Source of the DNA: Mortierella alpina
Taxonomy: Eukaryota; Mortierellomycota; Mortierellomycetes; Mortierellales; Mortierellaceae
Length of the DNA stretch: 64,000 bases
NCBI GenBank assembly: GCA_029449245.1
Contig: JANATF010000005.1
Span: 1,116,001 to 1,180,000, forward strand
Reading direction: 5' to 3'
The notes under the pieces were generated by a model. It worked only from the letters and a program-made list of their open reading frames with translations, did not search any database and was not told the origin of the DNA. The position numbers and the translations under genes are program-made. Shown here piece by piece: positions 53,255-62,860 of the stretch (the stretch's first letter is position 1; every line of letters starts with the position of its first letter).

Positions 53255-55065
53255 ATGGACCCCAAGCCAGCTGAAATCACCGCCCATGGCATTGCCACCC
53301 ACTTGAATGACACCGCTCAACCCGGTCCCACGGACGCTTACCCTAGCCCACCCTCGTACGAGGTGGCTGTCGGTCGTTCACTGCAAGGCTCCTCACCGAG
53401 CCAGCCCGTGGCAGCAAGTTTAACGCCTCAAGACTTTACTACGCGCGGCGGGACCCAGGGTGATGACGACGAGGAGCGGGATATGGAAGAAGAGCGCGAC
53501 TATGAAGAGTCTCGTCCGCTGAAAATGGGACGTATACCCGACGCAAGAGCCCAGTACACGTTCATCCAGCCTAACGAGACCCTGGAGAAAAAGGTCGCCA
53601 AGACTTGCGCAAAGTCCCGGTCAACAACACAATCCCATACTCGGCGCTATGGCCATCATTGCCACAGCCAACCTCATTCTCATTATGCTTGCCAGGGTGC
53701 CCATCAAGGATGCTCGTATTCGCATGATCAGCCGTACCAGTACCCAACAGCACCTGTATTCAATAATGTCCATTATTCGCCCCAACCACAGCCCTTCTAC
53801 CCAGTACCCAGTGAGGAAACATACTCAAGCCCAGCGGTCCACCAGCAGCCCCCACCACCACCACCACCACACGCCACAGCCAGCATGCAGTATCCACCTT
53901 CTAGTCCGCCTATGGACCAGAAGGTTGGCCATAACGCTGCAAACATGGCTGCAGACCCAACATGGGTCAACAACTCAGGGGTTGACCCAGGGTCTGCTGC
54001 GGGCGCAAACCCAGTTAGATATGCTCCACCGCCATTTCCACCGCCACCTTCCACCCCGGTGGCACCTGTCACACAGCCATTTCCCTTTGCAGGTGTTCCA
54101 ACCACTCCCGGACCGACGTTGATCAACCCACAGGACATCTCGATTGCGGGCTTTAAGCAGAAGACCGAAGGTGTCGAGTCTTGCGACGAGATCCTAGAGG
54201 ACCCGTACCAGCTTTACCGATTCTTTGTCGCCCATAATGACCGCCCTACTCTACAGGTTAAGATCATTGGTAAGTCCGCCTATCTCACCCTCCGTTCTTG
54301 ACATATGTGATGCACCATGATGTTTTACGTATCGTATGCATGCTGACGTTATGCATTCTTGTTACCATACATAGGTCATCATGTAGACAAGCAGGAAACC
54401 TATGAGACAGATTCGAACGGAAACCGAAAGCTGGTATCGCGGGATGTCCACGTGGAGGATTTTCGGATGATGTACGATCTCACGCCCTATATTTCACCAA
54501 GAGGAATCATCTACACCACCCCCAATCCCAAGACCGAGGACATCCCGACGCTGAGGGAAGCCATGGAGCAATATGCTGAGGAAGAGAATCCGTTCAAAGA
54601 AATGCGTATGCACAAGGTAAAAAAAAAACACGAGCAGAGGAGATGTCGGTCTACCAATTTCGTAGTGTGTTGTACTGAACGTGGCAATGTTAACACTTCT
54701 CCCCCCCCCAATACCCGCGCTTGATATTACAGACCATCCGCTGGGATTTTGAGGACCTGAAATGCGCCATCACGCACGCGATCCGGTCGACGAACTACCG
54801 GTATACAATCGATATCTCATTTCCCTCCACCAACGACGTGGTCGTGGCTAAATCGGCCTCTCCGCTGGCCAAGTTCATGAGGAGTAACTGGACGAAAGCG
54901 TTTTGTATCTTGACATGTCTTGGTGTCTGCTTTTATCCTGCTCGCGCTCTCTACCGAAAAGTCAAGGACAAGACAGTCAAGTCGGAATTCGAGATGACCA
55001 TTAGCACCCGCGACTTTTACTTGCAAAACTACTGGAGCATAGTTGACCAGATTCAATATCGTTGA
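53255..55065 (+). CDS. Unrecognised membrane-anchored protein with proline-rich N-terminus
   Basis: Three exons (53255-54269, 54375-54616, 54733-55065) join in phase to 529 residues. The N-terminal 300 residues are Pro/Gln/His-rich with poly-Pro and a PPSY motif (SPPSYEVAV) that could bind WW domains, as in arrestin or Rsp5 adaptors. The remainder looks folded: AGFKQKTEGVESCDEILEDP, YQLYRFFVAHNDRPTLQVKI and MMYDLTPYISPRGIIYTTPN. A membrane span of about 20 residues (AFCILTCLGVCFYPARAL) lies near residue 475, followed by a short basic tail. I do not know the family name; the folded part has the look of a conserved fungal protein. A role in trafficking or ubiquitin-ligase recruitment is speculation from the PPSY motif. 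Confidence 0.8.
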
Positions 55066-55224
55066 AATCCATAAAAAGAACAACGGAAGTTGGACGTGAA
55101 AACACGATCAGATATAATCGGGTTTATTTCTAAAATGAAAACAATGCTCAAAAAACACCAAGCCCTTTCCCCTCTCCCGCTTTCTCCGTCTCATTCTTCC
55201 TCCCTTTCATCCGCGAGGACTAGT

Positions 55225-56661
55225 TTAAAAATCCGAGAGCATGTCCTTCACAGCCTCGTAGTACTCTGGTGCGACATAGTCCTTCATCTCCTGCTTCGTG
55301 ACCCATGCGAAATCAACAATCTCCTTGTTATCAACCTGAACCTGTCCGGCAAAGATGTGCGCCTTCATGAAAAAGACCTAAACAATCACAAAGCATCAAC
55401 AATTGTCAGTTATATACGATATCCATGAGAAAAGTCATGGGACTGAAAAAAGGGGCTTTACCTTGGCGCCGTTTGCACCAGGTGAGGTCTCGGTCTTGGG
55501 TGCAAAGCCCTTGGGGAACGAGTAGTTGTAGTGTCCGATGGGCACACGACCAACAAACCACAGATCCATGTTTCCTCCGCATTCCTCCTGCAACTCACGA
55601 CCAGCAGCCTAAATAAGCAGGAAGATGAAGAATCAAAAGCCGTCTCGTTAGATGATTTCGGGCGGTGAAGACAAAACACCCACTGCATCATTCATCACTG
55701 CTAGAACACGCTTCACGAATATGTCCTTACCTCCTGCAAGTTCTCGCAGACACGGACACCTCCCTGAGGGAACTGCCAAGCATGCTGCTCCCTAGGCTTC
55801 TTGACGATCAAGTACAACGTCCGTGCCAAAGCACGCTCCAACGACCGAACATCGTTCTTCCGATCTGCATCTGTGGTCCTGTCCACAAACTCGATCTTGG
55901 CCTCCATGGCTGCAACACGATCCTCTTCCGAGATCTCATCCTCTGCTCCTTCTGATCCTGCTGTGGCGGCTCCAGATGTTGATGATTTTGACGGTGATGA
56001 TGATCCGAATGTCGATTGTGATGCTAACCTTTCAGCCTCCTGCTGCTTCCAGCGACGTTCCGCAACCGATCCCTTCTTAAAGTAGAACTCGGCTCCAAAG
56101 GGCGCGGCACTTTCACGCTCCAGGTTCTTTTGATAAAGAAAGTACTCCTGCTCGAATGGGGTCAAATCCCGGACAATAAGGGGTTGGCGAGATACAACGG
56201 CACCAGCGACGATACGGTTGCCGTTGATGATCAGATCCTTGCTTGACGAGACAACTGCAGAAGACGTGGTGGAGATATTGGATTTGAAAGGAGCCTCTGC
56301 TGCTGCTGCTGCTGCTGCTGATGCTGATGCGGGAGAAGTTGCTGAGGTGTACGATCTTGCGGCGAGGGACAGGCGAGCAGGGACAACTACACAATTAAAG
56401 AAAGGATCGGATAATTTTTGTTTTTTGTCCGAAGGGTTGGGAGGTTAGTCGTGTGATTCAGCCATGTCGCCTTCCTTCCTGTTCCACCGTCGACCTCAAG
56501 GCGCACTGAGAGGCCACAGTGCAAGCCATGTCGACCCCGATTCCCGGCTACTGGTTTGCTGCCAGAGAGGCTCCTGCTGCTATACCTTGAATCTGGCTAC
56601 GGGCAACGCCTCTCATGGAGCCGGCGGCCCGAAGCATCTGTCTGCGAAGTACGGACGACAT
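55225..56661 (-). CDS. MRPL46: Mitochondrial ribosomal protein mL46 (MRPL46/Mrpl17), NUDIX fold
   Basis: Four exons (56661-56586, 56386-55731, 55608-55462, 55377-55225) join in phase to 343 residues. mL46 is a large-subunit mitoribosome protein built on a catalytically dead NUDIX fold. Exon 1 encodes a 25-residue basic targeting peptide (MSSVLRRQMLRAAGSMRGVA). The body has DLTPFEQEYFLYQKNLERES, a SxVAERRWKQQEAERL helix, LIVKKPREQHAWQFPQGGV and the degenerate NUDIX box AAGRELQEECGGNMDLW. FFMKAHIFAGQV and FAWVTKQEMKDYV follow. A poly-alanine stretch (GCT/CTG run at about 56297-56326) follows the targeting peptide. It is divergent from METTL18, with 325 bp between starts. Confidence 0.92.
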
Positions 56662-56986
56662 TGCTGTGTGGAGTGAATAAAGTGCAAGCCGAAGAGAAGG
56701 ATGCAGGGCGGACAGCAGCGGATGTGCAGGTGAGGAGAAGACGATCGCTGAGGAGAAGGAGAGCGGACGGGCTGCGTGTGGGTCTGGAGAATGAACGCAG
56801 TTGGAATCAGGAACCACCGTAGGGCGGGAATGCACACCCTGTGAAAAAGAAGCCCAGCGACTCCCGGTGGCTTGTGCCCCGTTGCCCTTTGTTGACGCTG
56901 CGAGAACGGCAGTCATGCTGGCCAAACTGGCCTTTGCCTCCAAGGACTTTCTCTCCACTCCATTCCAACTAGCACCACTCTCAAGG
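56662..56986. promoter_or_regulatory. Shared mL46/METTL18 promoter region
   Basis: 325 bp between divergent start codons. No strong TATA box; GGAGAAGACGATCGCTGAGGA-like purine-rich sequence near 56732-56760 is on the mL46 side. Nothing more specific can be supported. Confidence 0.45.
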
Positions 56987-58549
56987 ATGTTCAAATTCAA
57001 CTTTTCTGTAAGCACCAGCGCGCATTGTCGCCATGGATACATTAAAGAAGAGAGAAAGAAGGAACAAAGGGAAAAAAAGCGTCTAATGTCTCCCTGCGAT
57101 TCTCACCTAGGCCGACGACCTTGAGTTCGACGACCCTGAGCTTGCTGCCCAGCAACAGGACGAGGATCAACTCGAGGACCTCGCCAAACCCCTGGAATCC
57201 CTCTCGGTCTCTCCTGAAGAACAGATCCTTGTTCCTGCATCACAAATCGACCTCCAGTCCAAATCCTGCCTCCACAGCCTTCCCTCAACTCTTCACTTTG
57301 AACTTGCACAGATCCCCGTTCTGACCAGCGGCGCCGGCGCTGGTACTGCCATTGCCACCGATACCAAGACTGGAAAGGAGAAGGAGGTCGTCACCATCTA
57401 CAAGCGTAATCTTGAGGATGTCAAGTTCCAGATTGCGCAAGAGGACGAGGAGTTTGATGCACAGGAGAACGACACAGCAACTGACGCTGCGACAACAACG
57501 ATAACGGGACCGGGAGGCGTCGAGATGCTGGCCTTGGCAGGAACGAGTGATCTTGTCAAGGGCGTCTATGAGGGCGGACTCAAGACGTGGGAGTGTGCCT
57601 TGGATCTGGTAGCCTACCTCGCAGAGCAGAAAGAGAGTTTTGATGGCAAGAGAGTTTTGGAAGTAAGGACGCGCCTTTCCATTCCGCTGATGATGCGAAA
57701 TGCTGGCCCTCATTCCAACTTGTGCAATGCGATATTTATCAGGCTCCTTGTTTTTCCAACTGCTTAGCTTGGATGTGGATCAGCGTTGCCAGGAATTTAT
57801 GTGTTGACGCAGTCTGATTCTGTAAAGGTGGATCTTCAGGATTACAACGACCAGGTTCTCAAGCTGGTGACATTGCCGAACGTACTCCTCAACACCCATG
57901 TTCGTCCTGATCAACAACCCGTTGAGGAGGAGGAGGAAGATGAAAAGGAGGAGGAGATCGAGACGGATCAAACAGACAAAGCGGAAGGCGAGGGCGAGGA
58001 TGAAGATGAAGACGAGGAGGACGAGGATGAAGAGCCCGAGGCAGATCCAGCAGACGGCGACTTTCAAGGCGTGGAGCTGGACCTCCCAGACTCGGAGGAA
58101 GAGCGGTTACAGTTGCTGCATAAAGTCGCCAAGCAGTCAAAGTTCTTTATGGGCGATTGGTCTGGTCTTGTCGAGCTCATGGCCTTCAAGGACGACGCAG
58201 ACAAGTACGATATGATCTTGACCAGCGAGACCATCTATGCGGAAGAATCACACCCAAAGCTCTATGCCACCATCAAAAACTCGCTCAAGCGTGGTGGAAA
58301 GGCGTAAGTACACTATAACGTTTTCCTTTAATTGGCTGCTCACCAACTTGTATGTCGATCTAACCGTCAAAGTGATCCATTTTGCCCCTTAGTCTCGTTG
58401 CCGCAAAGACCTTTTACTTTGGAGTCGGCGGTGATATCCTGTCCTTCCGGGGCTTGATCGAGAAGGATGGCGTGTTCAATGTCAAGGTCGTCTTCTCGGC
58501 ACAAGCCTTTGTCCGCCGCGAGATTCTCGAGCTGACCTTCAAGGCATAG
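56987..58549 (+). CDS. HPM1: METTL18/Hpm1-type protein-histidine methyltransferase
   Basis: Four exons (56987-57007, 57111-57662, 57768-58303, 58393-58549) join in phase to 421 residues; the first coding exon is just MFKFNFS. Hpm1/METTL18 methylates a histidine of ribosomal protein uL3 using S-adenosylmethionine. Seen: SDLVKGVYEGGLKTWECALD before the Rossmann core, the SAM motif VLELGCGSALPGIY (spanning intron 2, about residue 190), and FFMGDWSGL. YDMILTSETIYAEESHPKLY and KTFYFGVGGDILSF follow, all diagnostic of the family. A Glu/Asp-rich insert (about 240-285) interrupts the core and is a local expansion. It ends 281 bp before the LTR of the retroelement. Confidence 0.94.
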
Positions 58550-58829
58550 CCTTGAAAACCAAGATCTGTGAGATCCCATCCTGTGCATTCATACCATTTC
58601 GCCAAACACACAGCATACGCAATCCATAATTAAAACGCAGGCGCCGCAGCGGGTTGCTCTTCGTGGCATACAATGAACAAGAGTGTTGTTCTTGACGAGG
58701 CAGGCATGAAACGCGCATTGGCCTATTGCGATAGTGTCCTCGTCAAAAGTTGTATAAAGCATACAATGGTGCAACAGGTAAAAGAACTGCGTTCAATGTT
58801 GCACAAAGTTGCTGCCAGCATCGCACAGG
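58550..58829. other. Intergenic flank between METTL18 and the LTR
   Basis: 280 bp with no gene. The last bases before the presumed LTR edge are CACAGG; five of them could be one copy of the target duplication, whose partner lies outside the window. Confidence 0.4.
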
Positions 58830-59160
58830 TGTTGTCGTGAATCTAGGCAGGGCAAGGACAGGATGACCTTTCACAAGGGCAGGAGGGAAGGGACAAGGGA
58901 AGTGGCAAGACAGGAGGGTTCAGGGTATGATCAAGGATGTATTCAAGTTACTAGGTAAAGAGCAACTGTACAGAGGGAACTACAGACTATATATACTAAA
59001 CACTGAGCCCAGCGCGTAATGCCGCTTTGACCCATAGTCACCGGTCAGGACATAATTCAAGGCATTCAGTAAAAAGGGGGCGCATGTCGATAAGGCATTA
59101 AAAGGCGAAATAAGGCTTGACCTAGGATACTACGCTTATCCTAGGGCCGAGTACGCGACA
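58830..59160 (-). repeat. 3' LTR (about 331 bp, boundaries inferred)
   Basis: On the minus strand the LTR starts TGTCGCGTACTC at 59160, directly after a polypurine tract (AAATGGGGGGGT), and is proposed to end CGACAACA at 58830. TG...CA ends and the short TGTYG-type inverted ends fit. TATATATA at 58988-58995 could be the LTR promoter. The left edge is less certain than the right because no second LTR is available for comparison. Confidence 0.6.
59121..59145. repeat. 9-base perfect inverted repeat within the LTR
   Basis: CCTAGGATA (59121-59129) and TATCCTAGG (59137-59145) around a 7-base loop, about 15-40 bases inside the LTR start. It could be a protein-binding palindrome or an RNA hairpin. 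Confidence 0.8.
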
Positions 59161-59170
59161 ACCCCCCCAT

Positions 59171-62100
59171 TTAGGGCTGAGCTCCGCGAAGCGTAGGGCC
59201 GGGTTTGTGAGGGTGAGCATGATGAAACTGCTTGATGAGTCTCGGGGCGCCTTGAACCAACTCAGCAGGCTCCCAAGTGCGAGCAGATATGGGGTAGCCT
59301 TTCCAGTGGACATGGTAGAGGAGTCTGCCACGGGCCACTTTGGAGTCTAGGATGGCTTCGACTTCGAACTCCTCTTCTCCAGCAACGACGAGTGGAGGTA
59401 GAGGTTTAGGTGTCCGACCCGGGATCGTATCTTGGCGGAAACGCTCGAGGAGGCCGACGTGGAAGATCGGGTGGATCTTCATGGTACTTGGGAGATCCAG
59501 GCGGTATGAGCGAGTTCCAACCTTCTCGAGTATTTGAAAAGGGCCAACTCGTTTGTAGTCAAGTTTCTTGGCTGCCCGCTCGGTACGGAGATTTCGGGCG
59601 TCTAACCAGACTTTGTCGCCAACACTGAAATCAGGCTGAGCTATTGTTTTGGTATCAAAATGTCGGGCGTGTCTTTCATTCGCAGACTGGATGTTGAACT
59701 TCATCTCAGAATGAATGTCTAGAAGAGCCTTGATGTGGTCAGGGCAAGGGATGTTGTCCTTAGTCACCCGGGGTACGGTAACTGAGAACTTGGGGTGGAA
59801 ACCAAAGTTAGCGAAGAAAGGAGTTGTCTTCGTGGACGAGTGTTCCGTGTTGTTGTAAGTGAACTCGGCGAGCGGGAGTAAAGTGCTCCAGTTTGACTGT
59901 TGATAGTCGATATAACAGCGTAGGTACTGCTCGAGAATCGAGTTGACTCTCTCAGTCTGGCCGTCAGTCCTAGGATGGAATGCAGTAGAGAGGTTCTGCT
60001 CGATCTGGAGAGCCTTGAAGACTGTCTTAGTGAACTTAGAAGTGAAGGTGACGCCTCTATCGGAGACGACATCGTCTGGAAGACCGTGGGCGGCGAAGAC
60101 TTTTTCCAAGAAGAGCTGCACGGTACCCTCCGCGTCCACGGTATCTGTGGTAGGGGCAAAGTGAGCCATCTTCGTGAATCGATCGACGAAGACACATATC
60201 GCGGTGTAGCCCTTGGAGGCGGGCAGTTGAGTGATAAAGTCTACGGAGATCGAGGACCAGGGCCGATCAGGGATCGGCAAGGATTGCAGGAGGCCATACG
60301 GCTTGTGATTGCTTGACTTGCTACGTTGGCAAATATCGCATCCACCGACGTAATTCTTGATATATTGTCGCATGCTGGGCCAAAAGAACGTGCGAGAGAC
60401 AAGATCAAATGTTTTAGTAATACCAAAGTGCCCCGCAGTGGGAGAATCGTGGCATTCTTCAAGGATCATTTTCTTGAGATCCGGGTCGTCGGGGACACAG
60501 ACCAGGCCGTCATGTAGTAGAAGGCCGTCCTGGACAGAGTAGAGGCCGTCGGGGTCTGGCGTCTCAAGGTTCTCAGCAAGGATCGCGCTGAATGTAGGGT
60601 CGTTAGGAAGTGAATGCGTAATTAATTCTTGAATGGCTGACTTCTCTGGGAGCAGCGGCAGGGCTTGTAGGGCATTCAAAAATTGAATTGGTGGCAGGAG
60701 GGTTAAGGCGGTCTTGCTTAGTGCAGCCGCACTCCCCTCCTCAGGTTTGTCTCTCCGAGACAAAGAGTCAGCCGCAGCGTTCTGCGAGCCAGGGCGGTAT
60801 TTGATGACAAAATTATAGTCCGATAGGACTTCAGACCAGCGGACCTGGCGACGGCTAAGGTTGCGGGTGGTTGTAAAATATTCCAGATTGCGGTGGTCAG
60901 TAAGGACGACTGTGGTAGAGGCTGAGAACTCAAGGTAGTGTCGCCAGTGCTTGAAGGCGCACACAATGGCTAACAGTTCTTTGTCATAGATCTGGTAATT
61001 CATTTCCGCAGGCAGGAGTTTTCTGGAGTAGAAGGCAACAGGGTGGAGGTGGTCATCGTCATCATATTGGCTGCAAACTCCTCCGAGGGCGTAGTCGGAG
61101 GCATCGACTTCGATGACACACGCTTTTGTGTGATCAAAGTGACGGAGGATCGGGCCAGACATCAAACGAGCTTTGAGTTCTTCAAAAGCGTCTTGCGCGG
61201 CTCTTGACCAAATGAACTTGGCATTCTTCTTGAGCAGAGTGGTGAGAGGGGTGGCTACTTTGGAGTAGTTCTTGACGAAGCGGCGGTAGAAGTTAGCGAG
61301 TCCGAGGAACACCTGAATGTCAAAAGCTGATTTAGGGGTAGCCCATTCTTGAATGGCGGCCACCTTGGCAGGATCCATCGAGATGCCGTTAACACCAATG
61401 ATGAATCCCAGGAACGAGACCTCTTGCTTATCGAACGCACATTTCTCGAGTTTCAGACAGATGCCCGCAGCTTCTAATTTCTTGAGGACCTTTTTGACTT
61501 GTGCGGTGTGCTCGTCAAGTGATTCGGAATATATGAGAATATCGTCAAGGTAGACAACAACAAAATCATCCAAGTAGTCGCGCAGGACGTCGTTCACGAA
61601 CGCTTGGAAGGTTCCTGGGGCATTCATGAGCCCGAATGGCATGACTTGATACTCAAAGTGACCGTAACGACAGCGAAACGCGGTTTTCCACTCGTCGCCT
61701 TTCGCTATTCGGAGAAGGTTGTAGGCACCACGCATGTCCAATTTGGTAAAATACTTGGCTTTTCCTAACTGGTCAAACGTTTCGGAGATCAGTGGTAAAG
61801 GGCATCGATTGGGAGTTGTGATTTTGTTAAGTCCCCGGTAATCGACACAAAGGCGAAGGGAACCGTCTTTTTTCTTGACAAAGAGAATGGGCGCTCCGGC
61901 TGGGGATTCCGAGCGGCGAATGAAACCTTTAGCCAGGTTTTCTTTGAGATATTCGTGTAGGGCCTTGAGCTCCGTCTGCGAGAGATTGTAGACAGGCCCA
62001 AAAGGTACGTTGGCGCCTTCTGCAATGGGAATACTATGGTCGTAGGGTCGGTGTGGCGGGAGTTTGTCCGCCTGAGTCTTGGAGAACACTTGAGAGTATT

Positions 62101-62860
62101 CAGCGTATTTTTCAGGGAGCTGGATTGTTGGTTCATCATCACTAAGAGTCGCGGTAGACAATTCTTCGACTTGAGAGATGTCCATCATGTAGCCTACACC
62201 CTGTCCCTGCTTGAGCAATTGACAGAAATTGGCGTTGCTGACCAGGGCAATATCCATGGAAGTTGGGTTTCTGACAGGGACAGGCACAGGTGGGTAAATG
62301 ATAGTAATTGGTGCAGGTTTGAGAACTAGAGGAGGGGAAGCAGAGCGTGTTTGACTGGCGAAGGGCAGGATAGAAGTAGGTAGTGTGGATCGAGCAAGAT
62401 GTGACAAGGCAGAGAAGTTGTGATTTTGAGTGCAGGCGAGAGTCACTGTTCTCTGATCCCAGTTGATGGAGGGGCTGTGCTTTTTTAGCCAGTCCATTCC
62501 AAGGATCACAGAATAGTTACCGAGCGTGATGAGTTGAAAGGAATGTACTTCAAAATGTTCTGGGCTGGATTGCATGACAAGACGAGTGGAGTGGTGGGAA
62601 GAGTGGATGGTACCATTGGCGAGGGCAATGTTGAGTTGTTGATCGACAATGGGTAGGTGATGTACTTTGGCGAGGTTCTGATGAATGAAGGAAATTGTAG
62701 CCCCAGAATCAATCATGGCATTGACGGGGAGGGAGGACCCCTGGAAATACAGAGTGACAGGAATGGTGATGGGAGCGGAGTCGTGGATAGGGTCGTGAAC
62801 AGGAGAAACATTGAAAAGTTGGCCTAGATGGGCTTCTCCACTCTTTACTAGGCGTCGTCG
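59171..62860 (-). CDS. Retrotransposon Pol: protease, RT, RNase H, integrase, chromodomain
   Basis: An intact frame of 1229 codons from the frameshift point to the stop; the first ATG is at 62716. Numbering from that ATG: aspartic protease DSGA at 3-6, RT palm YLDD at 389-392 with KYFTKLDMRGAYN and MPFGLMNAPGTFQ, RNase H with VDASDYALGGV (Asp 538), integrase zinc finger (H763, C793, C796), and the DDE triad in SVDF (826), SDRG (886) and GQTERVNS (922). The C-terminal chromodomain (about 1118-1170) has YHVHWKGYP and TWEPAELV. Pol lies in the -1 frame relative to gag and has no independent promoter. The codon pattern and absence of stops suggest recent activity. Confidence 0.96.
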   Translation of the reverse strand, partial: RRRLVKSGEAHLGQLFNVSPVHDPIHDSAPITIPVTLYFQGSSLPVNAMIDSGATISFIHQNLAKVHHLPIVDQQLNIALANGTIHSSHHSTRLVMQSSPEHFEVHSFQLITLGNYSVILGMDWLKKHSPSINWDQRTVTLACTQNHNFSALSHLARSTLPTSILPFASQTRSASPPLVLKPAPITIIYPPVPVPVRNPTSMDIALVSNANFCQLLKQGQGVGYMMDISQVEELSTATLSDDEPTIQLPEKYAEYSQVFSKTQADKLPPHRPYDHSIPIAEGANVPFGPVYNLSQTELKALHEYLKENLAKGFIRRSESPAGAPILFVKKKDGSLRLCVDYRGLNKITTPNRCPLPLISETFDQLGKAKYFTKLDMRGAYNLLRIAKGDEWKTAFRCRYGHFEYQVMPFGLMNAPGTFQAFVNDVLRDYLDDFVVVYLDDILIYSESLDEHTAQVKKVLKKLEAAGICLKLEKCAFDKQEVSFLGFIIGVNGISMDPAKVAAIQEWATPKSAFDIQVFLGLANFYRRFVKNYSKVATPLTTLLKKNAKFIWSRAAQDAFEELKARLMSGPILRHFDHTKACVIEVDASDYALGGVCSQYDDDDHLHPVAFYSRKLLPAEMNYQIYDKELLAIVCAFKHWRHYLEFSASTTVVLTDHRNLEYFTTTRNLSRRQVRWSEVLSDYNFVIKYRPGSQNAAADSLSRRDKPEEGSAAALSKTALTLLPPIQFLNALQALPLLPEKSAIQELITHSLPNDPTFSAILAENLETPDPDGLYSVQDGLLLHDGLVCVPDDPDLKKMILEECHDSPTAGHFGITKTFDLVSRTFFWPSMRQYIKNYVGGCDICQRSKSSNHKPYGLLQSLPIPDRPWSSISVDFITQLPASKGYTAICVFVDRFTKMAHFAPTTDTVDAEGTVQLFLEKVFAAHGLPDDVVSDRGVTFTSKFTKTVFKALQIEQNLSTAFHPRTDGQTERVNSILEQYLRCYIDYQQSNWSTLLPLAEFTYNNTEHSSTKTTPFFANFGFHPKFSVTVPRVTKDNIPCPDHIKALLDIHSEMKFNIQSANERHARHFDTKTIAQPDFSVGDKVWLDARNLRTERAAKKLDYKRVGPFQILEKVGTRSYRLDLPSTMKIHPIFHVGLLERFRQDTIPGRTPKPLPPLVVAGEEEFEVEAILDSKVARGRLLYHVHWKGYPISARTWEPAELVQGAPRLIKQFHHAHPHKPGPTLRGAQP

